DNA of 64,000 nucleotides from Klebsiella michiganensis (GCA_000963575.1 CP011077.1:3410001-3474000); one strand, 5' to 3'. Numbered from the stretch's first letter, positions 25,648 to 34,931 are shown. The notes: generated by a model from the sequence alone, not told the origin. Made by a program: numbers and translations.

Positions 25648-26660
25648 CAGTACATATACTCCTGCACCAGCTTCTCAGCGGTTTTTATCGCCATCAGCGC
25701 GCCACCAAAGCGAACGTTATCGGCCACCGACCAGAACTGAATCTGCTCTGGCATACCGTAATCGTTGTGCACGCAGCCAATAGAAAGATGACCGCTGCCG
25801 GATGCATCCGCCACCTGAGTCGGGAACTCGCCCTCTTCAGACAGCGCAATATCTTCAGCCTGAGCAAACGCATCGCGAGCTTCTTCTGCCGCCAGCGGGC
25901 GCAGAGCTTCAAAGTTGACGATTTGGGCATGGCCGTAGAACACCGGCGACTGCACAAGGCTGGCGGAGATCATTAAACCGTCGTCCTGCAGCACTTTACG
26001 CGCTTCATTTACCAGGCGACGCTCCTCCCGCACGCTGCCTTCGGCGTCCGGCACCAGCGGCAACATGTTGAACGCCAGCTGGCGGCCAAACAGATCTTCT
26101 TCATCAATAGGAATGCCGTTCAGCAAGCGAGCGCTTTGCCCGGCCAGCGCATCTACGGCCACTTTGCCACGCGCGGAGGCAGACAACAGGCTGGTCACCT
26201 GAATACGCGACAGGCCGCCCTGCTCAATCAGCGGTTTTAACGCGCTCAGCAGCTGGCTGGTCAGACTGTCCGCCACGGCAACCAGATTACGGTTGCGGTA
26301 ATCGCTCAGCACAAACGGATTCACGTCCGGCACCACCAGCGGCACATCCGGCTCCATAGCAAACAGGCCGCTGGAGTCGATCACCAGGCAGCCAGCATTG
26401 GTTGCTTCTTCTACATAGCGAGCGGAGGCTTCGGCGCCCGCGACGAAGAAAGCAAGCTGGGCCTGAGTCCAGTCGAATTCCGCCGCATCCTGCACCAGGA
26501 CAGTTTTGCCTTCATAACGCAGGCTTTCACCGGCACTCTCGCCGCGCGCCAGGGCATACAATTCACCAACCGGGAACTGACGTTCAGCAAGCAGTTCAAG
26601 CAAAGCTGAGCCTACGGCACCGGTGGCGCCTAAAACGGCAATATTCCAGCCTTCGGACAT
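25647..26660 (-). CDS. usg: USG-1 protein (semialdehyde dehydrogenase homologue)
   Basis: A 337-residue homologue of aspartate-semialdehyde dehydrogenase. The NADP loop AVLGATGAVGSALLELLAER is intact. At the place of the catalytic NCTT motif it reads DSLTSQLLSALKPL, so the nucleophilic cysteine is missing, as in E. coli Usg. It is therefore unlikely to be a functional dehydrogenase; its role is unknown. It sits between pdxB and truA. Confidence 0.95.
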   Translation of the reverse strand: MSEGWNIAVLGATGAVGSALLELLAERQFPVGELYALARGESAGESLRYEGKTVLVQDAAEFDWTQAQLAFFVAGAEASARYVEEATNAGCLVIDSSGLFAMEPDVPLVVPDVNPFVLSDYRNRNLVAVADSLTSQLLSALKPLIEQGGLSRIQVTSLLSASARGKVAVDALAGQSARLLNGIPIDEEDLFGRQLAFNMLPLVPDAEGSVREERRLVNEARKVLQDDGLMISASLVQSPVFYGHAQIVNFEALRPLAAEEARDAFAQAEDIALSEEGEFPTQVADASGSGHLSIGCVHNDYGMPEQIQFWSVADNVRFGGALMAIKTAEKLVQEYMY

Positions 26661-26729
26661 GTTGGTTTACTCCAGAAAATCAAACAGATGCTCTCCGAGA
26701 CACCGTCTCAGAGAGCCAGAAGATAATGC

Positions 26730-27866
26730 TTAGCGAAGCGGGTGATGTGCCGCGCTAAAGCCAAGTTTTTGCAGCATGTTCGCCGCTGCCGCGTCATCAC
26801 ACTGCACATACAGCGATGACCACTCGCGGCGTTCCAGGTAGTTTTTACGCAGCTTGTCGAATTCACCAGGCTGAGCGGCTACCTTACGCAGCGGCGCATC
26901 GTCGCGGCGCACATCATACACCAGATGCACCAGTCTTTTGAGCGTGGGCTGATCGAGCGGGCCTGCCAGCGTGATACGGCCAAATTCCGGTGCAGGCAGT
27001 AATGAATCCAGCGCTACCTGCCGGGGCTGACCAATGAAATTGCTAAAGGCTTCAAACACCTGTGTAGTGCCGCGAGCCTTACCTTCAAGCGTGTAGCCCG
27101 CAATGTGCGCCGTACCAATGTCCACCTTGTCCAGTAGCTCGACGTTGAGATCCGGCTCCGGCTCCCAGACGTCCAGCACCACGCTAAGATTCTGCCCTGC
27201 TTTTAAGCATTTCAGCAACGCGTTGTTGTCTACAACGGGGCCGCGACAGGCATTAATCAGAATAGCGCCAGGCTTCAGACGGCTAATCAGCGCCTCGTCC
27301 GCCAGATGCAGCGTTTTGTAAGTGCCGGATTTAAACAGCGGCGTATGGAAAGTGATTATGTCGGCTTCCTGCACCAGCGCTTCCAGCGAAACGAAATCGC
27401 CTTCATCACCGCGATCGGCACGCGGCGGATCGCACAGTAAGGTGCGTACACCCCAGGCTTCAAGCCGCGCCTGCAGGCGGGAACCAACGTTACCGACGCC
27501 AACAATCCCGACGGTCCGGTCTTTCAGTTCAAAACCATCGCGCTCGGCCAGCATCAATAAGGAAGAGAACACATACTCAACTACGGCAATCGCATTGCAT
27601 CCGGGGGCAGCAGAGAAAGCCACCCCGGCACTTTGCAAATATGCTTCATCAACGTGATCGGTTCCGGCCGTGGCCGTCCCGACAAATTTAATCCCTTTAC
27701 CGTCCAGCAGTTCAGCATTCACTTTGGTGACCGAACGCACCATCAGCGCGTCAGCATTCGTTAGCGTATCCACCGGAATCGGACGCCCCGGCACGGCAGT
27801 CACCTCGCCCAGGCGGCTGAAAAGTTCGCGGGCATAGGGCATATTTTCATCAACGAGGATTTTCAC
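26730..27866 (-). CDS. pdxB: Erythronate-4-phosphate dehydrogenase PdxB
   Basis: A 378-residue D-2-hydroxyacid dehydrogenase that oxidises 4-phosphoerythronate in pyridoxal 5'-phosphate synthesis. GIVGVGNVGSRLQARLEAWG is the NAD-binding motif; INACRGPVVDN, DVWEPEPD and GTAHIAGYTLEGK carry the Arg, Glu and His of the active site. The C-terminal PdxB dimerisation domain completes it. It heads the pdxB-usg-truA run. Confidence 0.97.
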   Translation of the reverse strand: MKILVDENMPYARELFSRLGEVTAVPGRPIPVDTLTNADALMVRSVTKVNAELLDGKGIKFVGTATAGTDHVDEAYLQSAGVAFSAAPGCNAIAVVEYVFSSLLMLAERDGFELKDRTVGIVGVGNVGSRLQARLEAWGVRTLLCDPPRADRGDEGDFVSLEALVQEADIITFHTPLFKSGTYKTLHLADEALISRLKPGAILINACRGPVVDNNALLKCLKAGQNLSVVLDVWEPEPDLNVELLDKVDIGTAHIAGYTLEGKARGTTQVFEAFSNFIGQPRQVALDSLLPAPEFGRITLAGPLDQPTLKRLVHLVYDVRRDDAPLRKVAAQPGEFDKLRKNYLERREWSSLYVQCDDAAAANMLQKLGFSAAHHPLR

Positions 27867-27944
27867 CTGAGTACCTGTCTGTTAATCGTCGAGATAAGGC
27901 CGGATAGTGTGCCATAATCTGACGTCCGGGCATAACGAACTATG

Positions 27945-28065
27945 CTCGTCATACTTCAAGCTGCAGGCGCGTTGGCTGCACCCGTTCACCCCAGTCACAT
28001 AGTTAGCTATGCTCCTGGGGACTCACGGTCTTGCCGCCTTCCTTCAGCCCGAATTATATAGAGCC
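27945..28065. repeat. ERIC element
   Basis: About 120 bp with long imperfect dyad symmetry. It contains CTCGTCATACTTCAAGCTGCAGG at the left end, CACCCCAGTCAC and GCTCCTGGGGACTCAC in the core, matching the ERIC2 and ERIC1R primer cores, and ends near GAATTATATAGAG. It fills the pdxB-flk gap between the divergent genes. Confidence 0.88.
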
Positions 28066-28117
28066 TATTTTTTTAATGTTTTTTCGTGTTTAAGGCGAGC
28101 TTAAGGATTTCACTATA

Positions 28118-29122
28118 ATGCAACCCATTCAGGGCGCCGCGCCGCGTCCTCCGGGGGAACCGCCCTCCGCACCCTCTGCCGCCGGCGAACAGCCGCTTTC
28201 TACCCAGCAACGTACCGTGCTGGAGCGTTTGATCACCCGGATCATTGCGCTTAGTCAACAGCAGAGCGCTGAAGTTTGGGCCGGCCTTAAGCATGACCTT
28301 GGGCTGAAAAACGAGGCCCCGCTGCTGTCGCGCCATTTCCCGGCCGCCGAGCAAAACCTGAATCAACGCCTGACCAGCGCGCAAACCACGCTGGCAACGC
28401 GCCAGATTATTCAGCAGTTAAGTGATTTGCTGCCCCAGGGCAACAACCGCCAGGCGGTGAGCGACTTTATCCGCCAGCAATTTGGCCAGACCGCCCTGAG
28501 CCAGCTCACGCCAGACCAGCTCAAAACCGTGCTGACGCTGCTGCAAAATAACCAGCTTGCCATTCCTCAGCCGCAGCAGCGCCCGGCCACAGACCGCCCG
28601 CTGCTGCCCGCCGAACACAACAGCCTGAACCAGCTGGTCACCAGGCTCGCCGCGGCGACGGGCGAATCCGGCAAACAGATCTGGCAGTCAATGCTTGAGC
28701 TTTCCGGCGTTAAAACCGGCGAGCTCATCCCGGCTAAGCACTTTGCTTTGCTGACGACCTGGCTCCAGGCCAGGCAAACGCTGAGCCAGCAGTCCGCCCC
28801 CACTTTGCACAGCGTGCAGGCCGCACTGAAGCAGCCTCTTGAGCCGCTGGAGTGGAAAGATATGGTGGATTACAGCCAGCAGCGCTTCCAGGCCACGCCG
28901 CAAACGGTGCTGACGACCGCGCAGGTGCAGGACATTCTCAATCAGGTGTTTTTAAGACGTGCCGAGCGCCAGCCGGCCATGATTGAAGTGCGTGATATTC
29001 AACCGATCTACAACCCGATGTTCAGCGCGATTATCGAGCCAATAAAAGCCTTGAGCGCGAGACCCGGCCTGGCGTTGATCGCGCTGGTCGTCGTGATGAT
29101 TTTGCTCTGGCTGGTGATATAG
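28118..29122 (+). CDS. flk: Flagellar/export regulator Flk (tail-anchored)
   Basis: A 334-residue protein, Pro/Gln-rich at the N-terminus (GAAPRPPGEPPSAPSAAG), mostly helical, with a single C-terminal membrane helix (about residues 312-333, GLALIALVVVMILLWLVI). Flk inhibits premature switching of flagellar type III export specificity in Salmonella. It is divergent from pdxB. In E. coli the next genes belong to the mnmC/fabB region; here a tandem array and the ybiR block follow. Confidence 0.9.
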   Translation: MQPIQGAAPRPPGEPPSAPSAAGEQPLSTQQRTVLERLITRIIALSQQQSAEVWAGLKHDLGLKNEAPLLSRHFPAAEQNLNQRLTSAQTTLATRQIIQQLSDLLPQGNNRQAVSDFIRQQFGQTALSQLTPDQLKTVLTLLQNNQLAIPQPQQRPATDRPLLPAEHNSLNQLVTRLAAATGESGKQIWQSMLELSGVKTGELIPAKHFALLTTWLQARQTLSQQSAPTLHSVQAALKQPLEPLEWKDMVDYSQQRFQATPQTVLTTAQVQDILNQVFLRRAERQPAMIEVRDIQPIYNPMFSAIIEPIKALSARPGLALIALVVVMILLWLVI

Positions 29123-29346
29123 CGTCCCCAGGGCTAACTTTTGGTCAGATTTTCTTTCAACTTTTCCGAGGGATGTCTTCCCCCGCCGTTATTCCTTTCC
29201 CCGGTAGATCTGTTTCCCCTGCACGTTCAGAGCCGGTGAATGTGCAGGGTGATAACGCCGCGCCCTGACAAGCCTGCGCCCGCGAGCTCACCGTCGCTGA
29301 AGCCGGGCATCCCCATCGGCTATCCCCGGGTCGATCAGAGCCTGAC

Positions 29347-29830
29347 ACAATTCTTCCCCCTCACCCCGGCCCTCTCCCCAAAGGGGCGAGGGGGAAAACA
29401 GGCGACGGGAGACAGGATTTATTCTCCCTTCCCCAAGAGCCGAGGGAGAAAACAGGCGACGGGAGACAGAGTTTATTCTCCCTTCCCCAAGAGCCGAGGG
29501 AGAAAACAGTCGACGGGAGACAGAGTTTATTCTTTCTTCCCAAAGAGGCGAGGAAGAAAACAGGCGACGGGAGACAGAGTTTATTCTTTCTTCCCAAAGA
29601 GGCGAGGGAGAAAACAGGCGACGGGAGACAGGATTTATTCTCCCTTCCCCAAGAGGCGAGGGAGAAAACAGGCGACGGGAGACAGAGTTTATTCTTTCTT
29701 CCCAAAGGGGTGAGAGAGAGAACAGGCGACGGGAGACAGGGTTTATTCTTTCTTCCCAAAGGGGAGAGAGAGAAAACAGGCGGCGGGAGACAGAGTTTAT
29801 CCCCTCTCCCTTCCAGGGAGAGGGTAAAAG
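29347..29830. repeat. 54-bp tandem repeat array (8 units) with REP-like ends
   Basis: The motif GGCGACGGGAGACAG recurs, with small changes, at 29401, 29455, 29509, 29563, 29617, 29671, 29725 and 29779: exactly 54 bp apart, eight times. Each unit also has a pyrimidine arm (CTCCCTTCCCC or CTTTCTTCCCA), a short loop and a purine arm (GAGGGAGAAAA or GAGGAAGAAAA) that can pair. REP-like CCCCTCACCCCGGCCCTCTCCCC opens the array and CCCTCTCCCTTCCAGGGAGAGGG closes it. The period is a multiple of three, so both strands show open frames that are by-products. The rest of 29123-29938 holds no gene. Confidence 0.95.
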
Positions 29831-29938
29831 CCAGAAGCGAGGTTGCAGTTGAAATCAGTCCCGGACATCAAACGTATTTGTGCCGAAGTGACAGCGCCCT
29901 CCGGGAGAAGCCCGGGTAAGGGCGGAATTATTCCCGGT

Positions 29939-30982
29939 TTATGACTGACGCTTCAGCTGCTCCCGGCGATACTCGCCCTGCCGCTCGAGCATCCAGCCCG
30001 GATATTCGCGCGGCAGCTCACTCACCGCATTCAGCCTTTCGAGCTCGTCCGCGCTAAACTGAACCCCCGTCGCGGCGATATTGTCATCAAGCTGCTCGAT
30101 GCGTTTTGCGCCAACGATAACCGTCGTCACCGCCTGCTGATGCAGCAGCCAGGCCAGCGCAATCTGCGCCACGGAAACGCCTTTGACGCCGGCAATGTCA
30201 CGCATCACATCCACGCAGTCAAACGCGCGGTCTCTGTTGACCGGCGGGAAGTCAAACTCAAGGCGGCGGCTCCCGGTTTCGGCTTTCCCGTCGCGATCGT
30301 ACTTGCCGCTGAGCAGCCCACCCGCAAGCGGGCTCCACACCATCAGACCGACGCCTTCACTTTGCATCATCGGCACCAGCTCTCGCTCCAGATCGCGTCC
30401 GGCAAGGGTGTAATAAGCCTGCAATGAGGCAAAGCGTGCAAGCCCCAGACGTTCAGAGATCCCGAGAGCCTTCATGATTTGCCAGGCCGCCCAGTTTGAA
30501 ACGCCGATGTAGCGCACCAGGCCTTGCTGCACCAGGGAGTCCAGCGCCCTAAGCGTTTCCTCTATCGGCGTCGCGGGGTCAAAGCCGTGCAGCTGGTACA
30601 GGTCGATATAGTCGAGCTGCAGCCGCTGCAGGCTCTCCTCGATACTATTCAGCAGATGAAAACGCGATGAACCTCGAGAGTTCGGCCCGGCGGTGCCGGT
30701 TTCGCCAAACGCTTTGGTTGCCACCACCACATTCTCACGCGGCACGTTAAGGTTTTTCAGCGCCTGGCCGGTGATGATTTCCGACCGTCCGCCGGAATAA
30801 ACATTGGCCGTATCGATAAAGTTAATCCCGGCCTCCAGCGCACGCCCAACCAGCTTGTCGGCATCATTTTGCGCCAGTTGGCCTATTTTTCCCCAGATGC
30901 CGTCTTCGCCACCAAAGGTCATGGTGCCCAGGCAAAGCTCTGAAACAAACAGGCCGGTATTACCTAATTTTTTATAACGCAT
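29939..30982 (-). CDS. Aldo/keto reductase
   Basis: A 347-residue NADPH-dependent aldo/keto reductase of the YajO/Kv-beta-like group. The catalytic Asp and Tyr are in FIDTANVYSGGRSE, the Lys in VVVATKAFG and the His in YQLHGFDP. IVGAKRIEQLDDNIAATG near the C-terminus binds NADP. The substrate is unknown. It is not part of the E. coli ybiR neighbourhood and lies at the junction between the flk block and the ybiR block. Confidence 0.9.
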   Translation of the reverse strand: MRYKKLGNTGLFVSELCLGTMTFGGEDGIWGKIGQLAQNDADKLVGRALEAGINFIDTANVYSGGRSEIITGQALKNLNVPRENVVVATKAFGETGTAGPNSRGSSRFHLLNSIEESLQRLQLDYIDLYQLHGFDPATPIEETLRALDSLVQQGLVRYIGVSNWAAWQIMKALGISERLGLARFASLQAYYTLAGRDLERELVPMMQSEGVGLMVWSPLAGGLLSGKYDRDGKAETGSRRLEFDFPPVNRDRAFDCVDVMRDIAGVKGVSVAQIALAWLLHQQAVTTVIVGAKRIEQLDDNIAATGVQFSADELERLNAVSELPREYPGWMLERQGEYRREQLKRQS

Positions 30983-31105
30983 AGCGGTACCTCATGTTCA
31001 GGATTTCAGGAAGGAAGAGTGCGGACTGCCAGTTATACGCGTCGCGCGCAGTTCTGGAATGGGGGATTTCTGCTCATTCCTTGCCTGTTTCTGCCTGAGT
31101 TGGCG

Positions 31106-32218
31106 CTAACGTAAAAGCAGTAATAAACCGTAGCCGACCAGCGCGGCCCAAAGCAGCATCGGGAGAGAATAGAGATGGAAACGCCACCAGATGCGGCGGT
31201 CGTTGGCCATACGAAGGGCAATCAGGTTCGCCAGCGAACCCGGCAACAGGCCAAAGCCGCCGATATTGACCGCGAAGGCCAGCAGCAGCGAGGCAGGCAC
31301 GTAGTTCAGCAGCAAAATGGTGGCAGGGACATTGCTGATGAATTGCGACAGCAAAATGCCAAGGCCAAACAACTCGCCCGAAGAGAGCCGCGCCACACCC
31401 TGAAGCGAGTGCTGCAGCGCCGGCAGTTGGGTGATCAGGTGAACATCAATAAACATCACCACAAATACCACCAGCAGACTCCAGTCGATGCTGAGCAACA
31501 CTTTGCGCGCCAGCATCAGGAACCCAAGCGCAATCAGCCCCAGCCCCCAAAGCTCAAGCTTTAGCTCCAGCGCAAGAATAAATACGATATAAAACGCCAG
31601 GCAACACCAGACAAGTTTAGGCTGCCAGCGGCTTTCATTCACCTCTCCGCGGTAACGCAGCGGTTTTGGCTTAAAGCAGACCCACGCCAGCACCAGCAGG
31701 CTGATGGCCATAGCCAGCGCCAACGGCAGCATCTGCCAGGTGAAAGCGCCGAAAGAGATCCCGGCATGCCCCCACAGCAAGATGTTCTGCGGGTTACCAA
31801 TGGGCGTAAGCAAAGAGCCAGCATTGACCGCCAGCGCTTCAAAGATAATCAGCTTGCTGGCCGGTACGGAACAGAGTTTTTTCAGCGTGATGGTCAGAGG
31901 CACAATAATGAACAGCGCGACATCGTTAGTCAGGAAGGTCGACAGCGCCGCCGCCGCCGCGACCATAAACAGCGCCAGCTGCCGCTCGTTGGCGAAACGC
32001 GCCACCATCTTGCGGCCCAGCACGTCGAAATAACCGCTCAGTTCAACGCCTTTGGTCAACATCATCAGCCCGGTCAGCGTAATAATGGTGTGCCAGTCTA
32101 TGGCGGCGGGCCATAAAGCCGGGCGGAAAGGCACCGCCAGGCTCAGGGCGACGCCGATTAACAATAATAAATGCAGGAATCGATCGCGCAGAAACGGCTG
32201 CGCCAGACGCAGCAGCAT
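31106..32218 (-). CDS. ybiR: Inner-membrane anion transporter-like protein YbiR
   Basis: A 370-residue membrane protein of the ArsB/CitT ion transporter superfamily, about ten hydrophobic segments. FLTNDVALFIIVPLTI and ALAVNAGSLLTPIGNPQNILLW are the conserved half-site motifs. The substrate is not known. It begins two bases after the mntR stop and is probably cotranscribed with it, as in E. coli. Confidence 0.93.
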   Translation of the reverse strand: MLLRLAQPFLRDRFLHLLLLIGVALSLAVPFRPALWPAAIDWHTIITLTGLMMLTKGVELSGYFDVLGRKMVARFANERQLALFMVAAAAALSTFLTNDVALFIIVPLTITLKKLCSVPASKLIIFEALAVNAGSLLTPIGNPQNILLWGHAGISFGAFTWQMLPLALAMAISLLVLAWVCFKPKPLRYRGEVNESRWQPKLVWCCLAFYIVFILALELKLELWGLGLIALGFLMLARKVLLSIDWSLLVVFVVMFIDVHLITQLPALQHSLQGVARLSSGELFGLGILLSQFISNVPATILLLNYVPASLLLAFAVNIGGFGLLPGSLANLIALRMANDRRIWWRFHLYSLPMLLWAALVGYGLLLLLR

Positions 32219-32220
32219 GT

Positions 32221-32688
32221 TTAGCCGATACCCCGCTCTGCACTGAATTTGCGGAAAGCTTCCAGTGTCTCTTCGCTGACGTGGTGTTCCACACCTTCGG
32301 CGTCAATGCGCGCAGTCTCCGGGCTAATGCCCAGTGCGAGGAAGAAGTTTTCAACAATTTGATGCCGTTCCCGGCTCTGCTGCGCCAGCTTTTCGCCTTC
32401 CGGTGTTAAAAAGACGCCGCGCCATGGAATCTGCTCAATCAGCCCAACGGACGCCAGGCGTTTTAACATCTTGGCGACTGTCGGCTGTGAAACCCCGAGA
32501 CGTGCCGCCATATCCACCTGGCGGACTTCACCGACTTCATGAATCAAATCAGAAATCAGCTCAACATAATCATCAATTAACTCACGGCGGTGCGCTTCGC
32601 GTACCTGCCTGAAGCCCTCAACATGCTCTTCAATATTCGGTAATGGCGTCACTTTTTCGCTGTTCTTTTGCCCTGCCCGACGGCTCAT
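32221..32688 (-). CDS. mntR: Manganese-responsive repressor MntR
   Basis: A 155-residue DtxR-family regulator, the E. coli length. The winged helix-turn-helix (VDMAARLGVSQPTVAKMLKRLASVGLI, about residues 61-86) is followed by the metal-binding/dimerisation region with EGEKLAQQSRERHQIVENFF and EGVEHHVSEE. With Mn2+ it represses mntH and mntS. Two matching MntR boxes lie in the adjacent mntS promoter. Confidence 0.96.
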   Translation of the reverse strand: MSRRAGQKNSEKVTPLPNIEEHVEGFRQVREAHRRELIDDYVELISDLIHEVGEVRQVDMAARLGVSQPTVAKMLKRLASVGLIEQIPWRGVFLTPEGEKLAQQSRERHQIVENFFLALGISPETARIDAEGVEHHVSEETLEAFRKFSAERGIG

Positions 32689-32780
32689 AGTGCTTCCTCT
32701 TCCAGTGGCGCGGCGTCGTCATCTGACGACGGAAGGCTTTATTGTAAACCAGCATTGCTCATCCACAAAAAATTAACGAA

Positions 32781-32814
32781 ATAGCCGTGGCTATAAAATA
32801 TAGCCTGTGCTATA
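32781..32814. promoter_or_regulatory. Two tandem MntR boxes before mntS
   Basis: ATAGCCGTGGCTAT (32781-32794) and TATAGCCTGTGCTATA (32799-32814) are adjacent palindromes of the ATAGC-N4-GCTAT type bound by MntR. They lie 65-98 bp upstream of mntS, so mntS should be repressed by manganese. Confidence 0.85.
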
Positions 32815-32878
32815 CCTGTATGTAATCCAGTCAGGCGCGTTTACGGAAAAACGGTCGTACGGCTAACAGGAGGACGCT

Positions 32879-33007
32879 ATGAACGAATTTAAGAGGTGCA
32901 TCAACGTGTTTTCACAATCTCCCTTCCAGGTACGCTTAATGCTGCTGAACATGATTTGTGAGTGGGTTGCCGGTAAACCCCAGCAGAAAGAAGAAAAACA
33001 ACAATAA
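32879..33007 (+). CDS. mntS: Small manganese-homeostasis protein MntS
   Basis: A 42-codon gene, the same length as E. coli mntS. It begins MNEFKRCINVFSQSPF and continues QVRLMLLNMICEWV, clearly matching the E. coli protein, with a lysine/glutamine-rich tail. AGGAGG precedes the ATG. MntS raises intracellular Mn2+ availability, probably by inhibiting the exporter MntP. It is divergent from mntR and sits under two MntR boxes. Confidence 0.95.
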   Translation: MNEFKRCINVFSQSPFQVRLMLLNMICEWVAGKPQQKEEKQQ

Positions 33008-33036
33008 CGCCAGGCCCCGCCGCCTGGCGACTTTTG
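33008..33036 (+). terminator. mntS terminator
   Basis: CGCCAGGC and GCCTGGCG arms, with a short C/G loop, begin immediately after the mntS stop. ACTTTTGTT follows the stem. Confidence 0.75.
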
Positions 33037-33328
33037 TTAACGTTTCTGGTTAACAGTCATTCTTTTGTCACAATCCCCCTGCAAAATCCCCGTTAATGGC
33101 TAATCTGGCCGAGCTTTAACCCCATCATTTGTCGGATTTGCAATCAGCTTCGCAAAACCGCGGTCGGTTATCAGTTGATATTCTTATCTTACGGCTCTAT
33201 CTTCTTGCAGCCCTGCACATGAAGCGGCTCGCAGATGCGGTGCAATTCCCCTTCGTTTCCGTCTGTCAGGCAGGCTCTACCCTTATCGCCAGGGTCACCG
33301 CATGGCGTTTTGCAAGACCATAATAAAG
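33037..33328. other. mntS-ybiP intergenic region
   Basis: About 290 bp between the mntS terminator and the preferred ybiP start. It must hold the ybiP promoter. No convincing operator, repeat or additional gene was recognised. Confidence 0.5.
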
Positions 33329-34912
33329 ATGAATGTAACGGTTAAAGATACCCTGACTGTGCGCGGAATCGTGCTGAATCCGTGGGCTGGTTTCTATTTT
33401 TTGCAGTCTCTGCTGATCAACTTTGCGCTGGGCTATGCCTTCAGCCTGCTTTACGCCATTGCCTTTAGCTGCATACTTATGCTGCTGTGGCGCACCGCTC
33501 CACGCGCCCAGAAAATCCTGCTTGGGCTGTGTAGTGCCGTGGCGGCAATGTACTTCCCGTTCGGCCAGGCTTACGGTTCGCCAAACTTCAATACCCTGCT
33601 GGCGCTGCACTCAACCAACTTTGAAGAATCCACGGAAATCATGACCATCTTCCCATGGTACAGCTACGTGGTTTCTCTCTTTATTCTCGTCCTTGGCGTC
33701 ATGGCGCTGCGCCGCAAACGTGAAGAAAAACGTCCCTGGGGTCATTTCGATAGCTTATGTCTGGCCGTAAGCGTGGTCTGTTTTTTTGTTACGCCGGTGA
33801 CCAACCTCGCCTACGGTGGGGTGTTCAAATTTAAAGATACAGGTTACCCGGTGGTGCGCTTTGTGAAAGATGTCGTGGTCAACAACCACGAAGTCGTCGA
33901 GGAGCAGGCCCGGATGAAGGAGCTTTCACAGCAAAAAGACTCCTGGAACGTGCTCTCAGTGCAGCCTAAATATCACACTTATGTCGTTGTAATAGGCGAA
34001 AGCGCCCGCCGCGATGCGCTGGGTGCCTTTGGTGGCCATTGGGACAATACGCCCTTCGCAAGCCAGGTGAAAGGCAGCCTGTTTATGGACTACGTCTCCG
34101 CCAGCGGCTCAACGCAAAAATCACTGGGGCTGACGCTGAACCGCGTCGTGGACGGTAAGCCGCAGTATCAGGACAATTTTGTTACCCTGGCAAACCGCGC
34201 GGGCTTCCAGACTTGGTGGTTCTCAAACCAGGGGCAAATCGGCGAATACGATACCGCCATCGCCAGCATCGCTAAACGCGCGGACGAAGTGCAGTTCCTG
34301 AAAAATGGTGATTTTGAAGCGGACAAAAACACGCGGGATGAAGCCCTGTTAAAAATGACCGCACAGGTTTTTGCCACTCAGCGCACCACGCCTCAGCTGA
34401 TTGTGCTGCATTTAATGGGCTCACACCCGCAGGCCTGCGATCGTACTCAGGGGAAATACAAAGATTTTGTGCAGTCTAAAGAGACATCCTGCTACCTCTA
34501 CAGCATGACGCAAACGGACGACTTGCTAAAACAGCTCTATTTGCAGCTGCAAAACACCGGCAATAGCTTCTCAATGGTCTATTTTTCTGACCACGGATTG
34601 GCCTTTAAAGAGCGCGGTACCGACGTACAATATCTGGCGCACGACGATAAGTTCCAGCAGAATTTCCAGGTGCCGTTTATGGTGCTGTCGAGCGATGACA
34701 CCACGCACCGGCTGATTAAAGCCCGCCGCAGCGCCAATGACTTTCTCAACTTCTTCTCTGCATGGACGGGGATAAAGGCGAAAGAACTGACGCCGAAGTA
34801 CAAGTTTATTTCCGAGCAAAAAGCCGGCCCGGTCTGGATAACCAACTTCAATTTGAAGAAAGTCGACTATACTCATCTGCAGACGGATATGTTTGAGACC
34901 AGGACGCGTTAA
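33329..34912 (+). CDS. ybiP: Phosphoethanolamine transferase-family protein YbiP (OpgE)
   Basis: A 527-residue inner-membrane protein of the EptA/sulfatase-like family. Four or five N-terminal membrane helices (to about residue 160) precede a periplasmic catalytic domain with VVVIGESARRDALG, GSTQKSLGLTLNR (the threonine acceptor region), LHLMGSHPQACDRTQG and YFSDHGLAFKERG. E. coli YbiP/OpgE adds phosphoethanolamine to osmoregulated periplasmic glucans. The start at 33329 (MNVTVKD) matches the E. coli length; an ATG nine codons upstream has a slightly better ribosome site and cannot be ruled out. Confidence 0.92.
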   Translation: MNVTVKDTLTVRGIVLNPWAGFYFLQSLLINFALGYAFSLLYAIAFSCILMLLWRTAPRAQKILLGLCSAVAAMYFPFGQAYGSPNFNTLLALHSTNFEESTEIMTIFPWYSYVVSLFILVLGVMALRRKREEKRPWGHFDSLCLAVSVVCFFVTPVTNLAYGGVFKFKDTGYPVVRFVKDVVVNNHEVVEEQARMKELSQQKDSWNVLSVQPKYHTYVVVIGESARRDALGAFGGHWDNTPFASQVKGSLFMDYVSASGSTQKSLGLTLNRVVDGKPQYQDNFVTLANRAGFQTWWFSNQGQIGEYDTAIASIAKRADEVQFLKNGDFEADKNTRDEALLKMTAQVFATQRTTPQLIVLHLMGSHPQACDRTQGKYKDFVQSKETSCYLYSMTQTDDLLKQLYLQLQNTGNSFSMVYFSDHGLAFKERGTDVQYLAHDDKFQQNFQVPFMVLSSDDTTHRLIKARRSANDFLNFFSAWTGIKAKELTPKYKFISEQKAGPVWITNFNLKKVDYTHLQTDMFETRTR

Positions 34913-34931
34913 TTTCTGCCGGTTTAGCGAT

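Noticed and set aside
25647..26660. Functional aspartate-semialdehyde dehydrogenase
   Set aside because: The catalytic cysteine motif is replaced by DSLTSQ. The gene matches usg in the pdxB-truA neighbourhood.
29240..29759. Long open frames with 18-residue repeats on both strands of the tandem array
   Set aside because: The 54-bp period is divisible by three, so stop-free frames repeat automatically on either strand. There is no ribosome site or plausible domain.
29347..29830. Possible CRISPR array
   Set aside because: Units are contiguous and similar throughout their 54 bp. There are no unique spacers and no cas genes.
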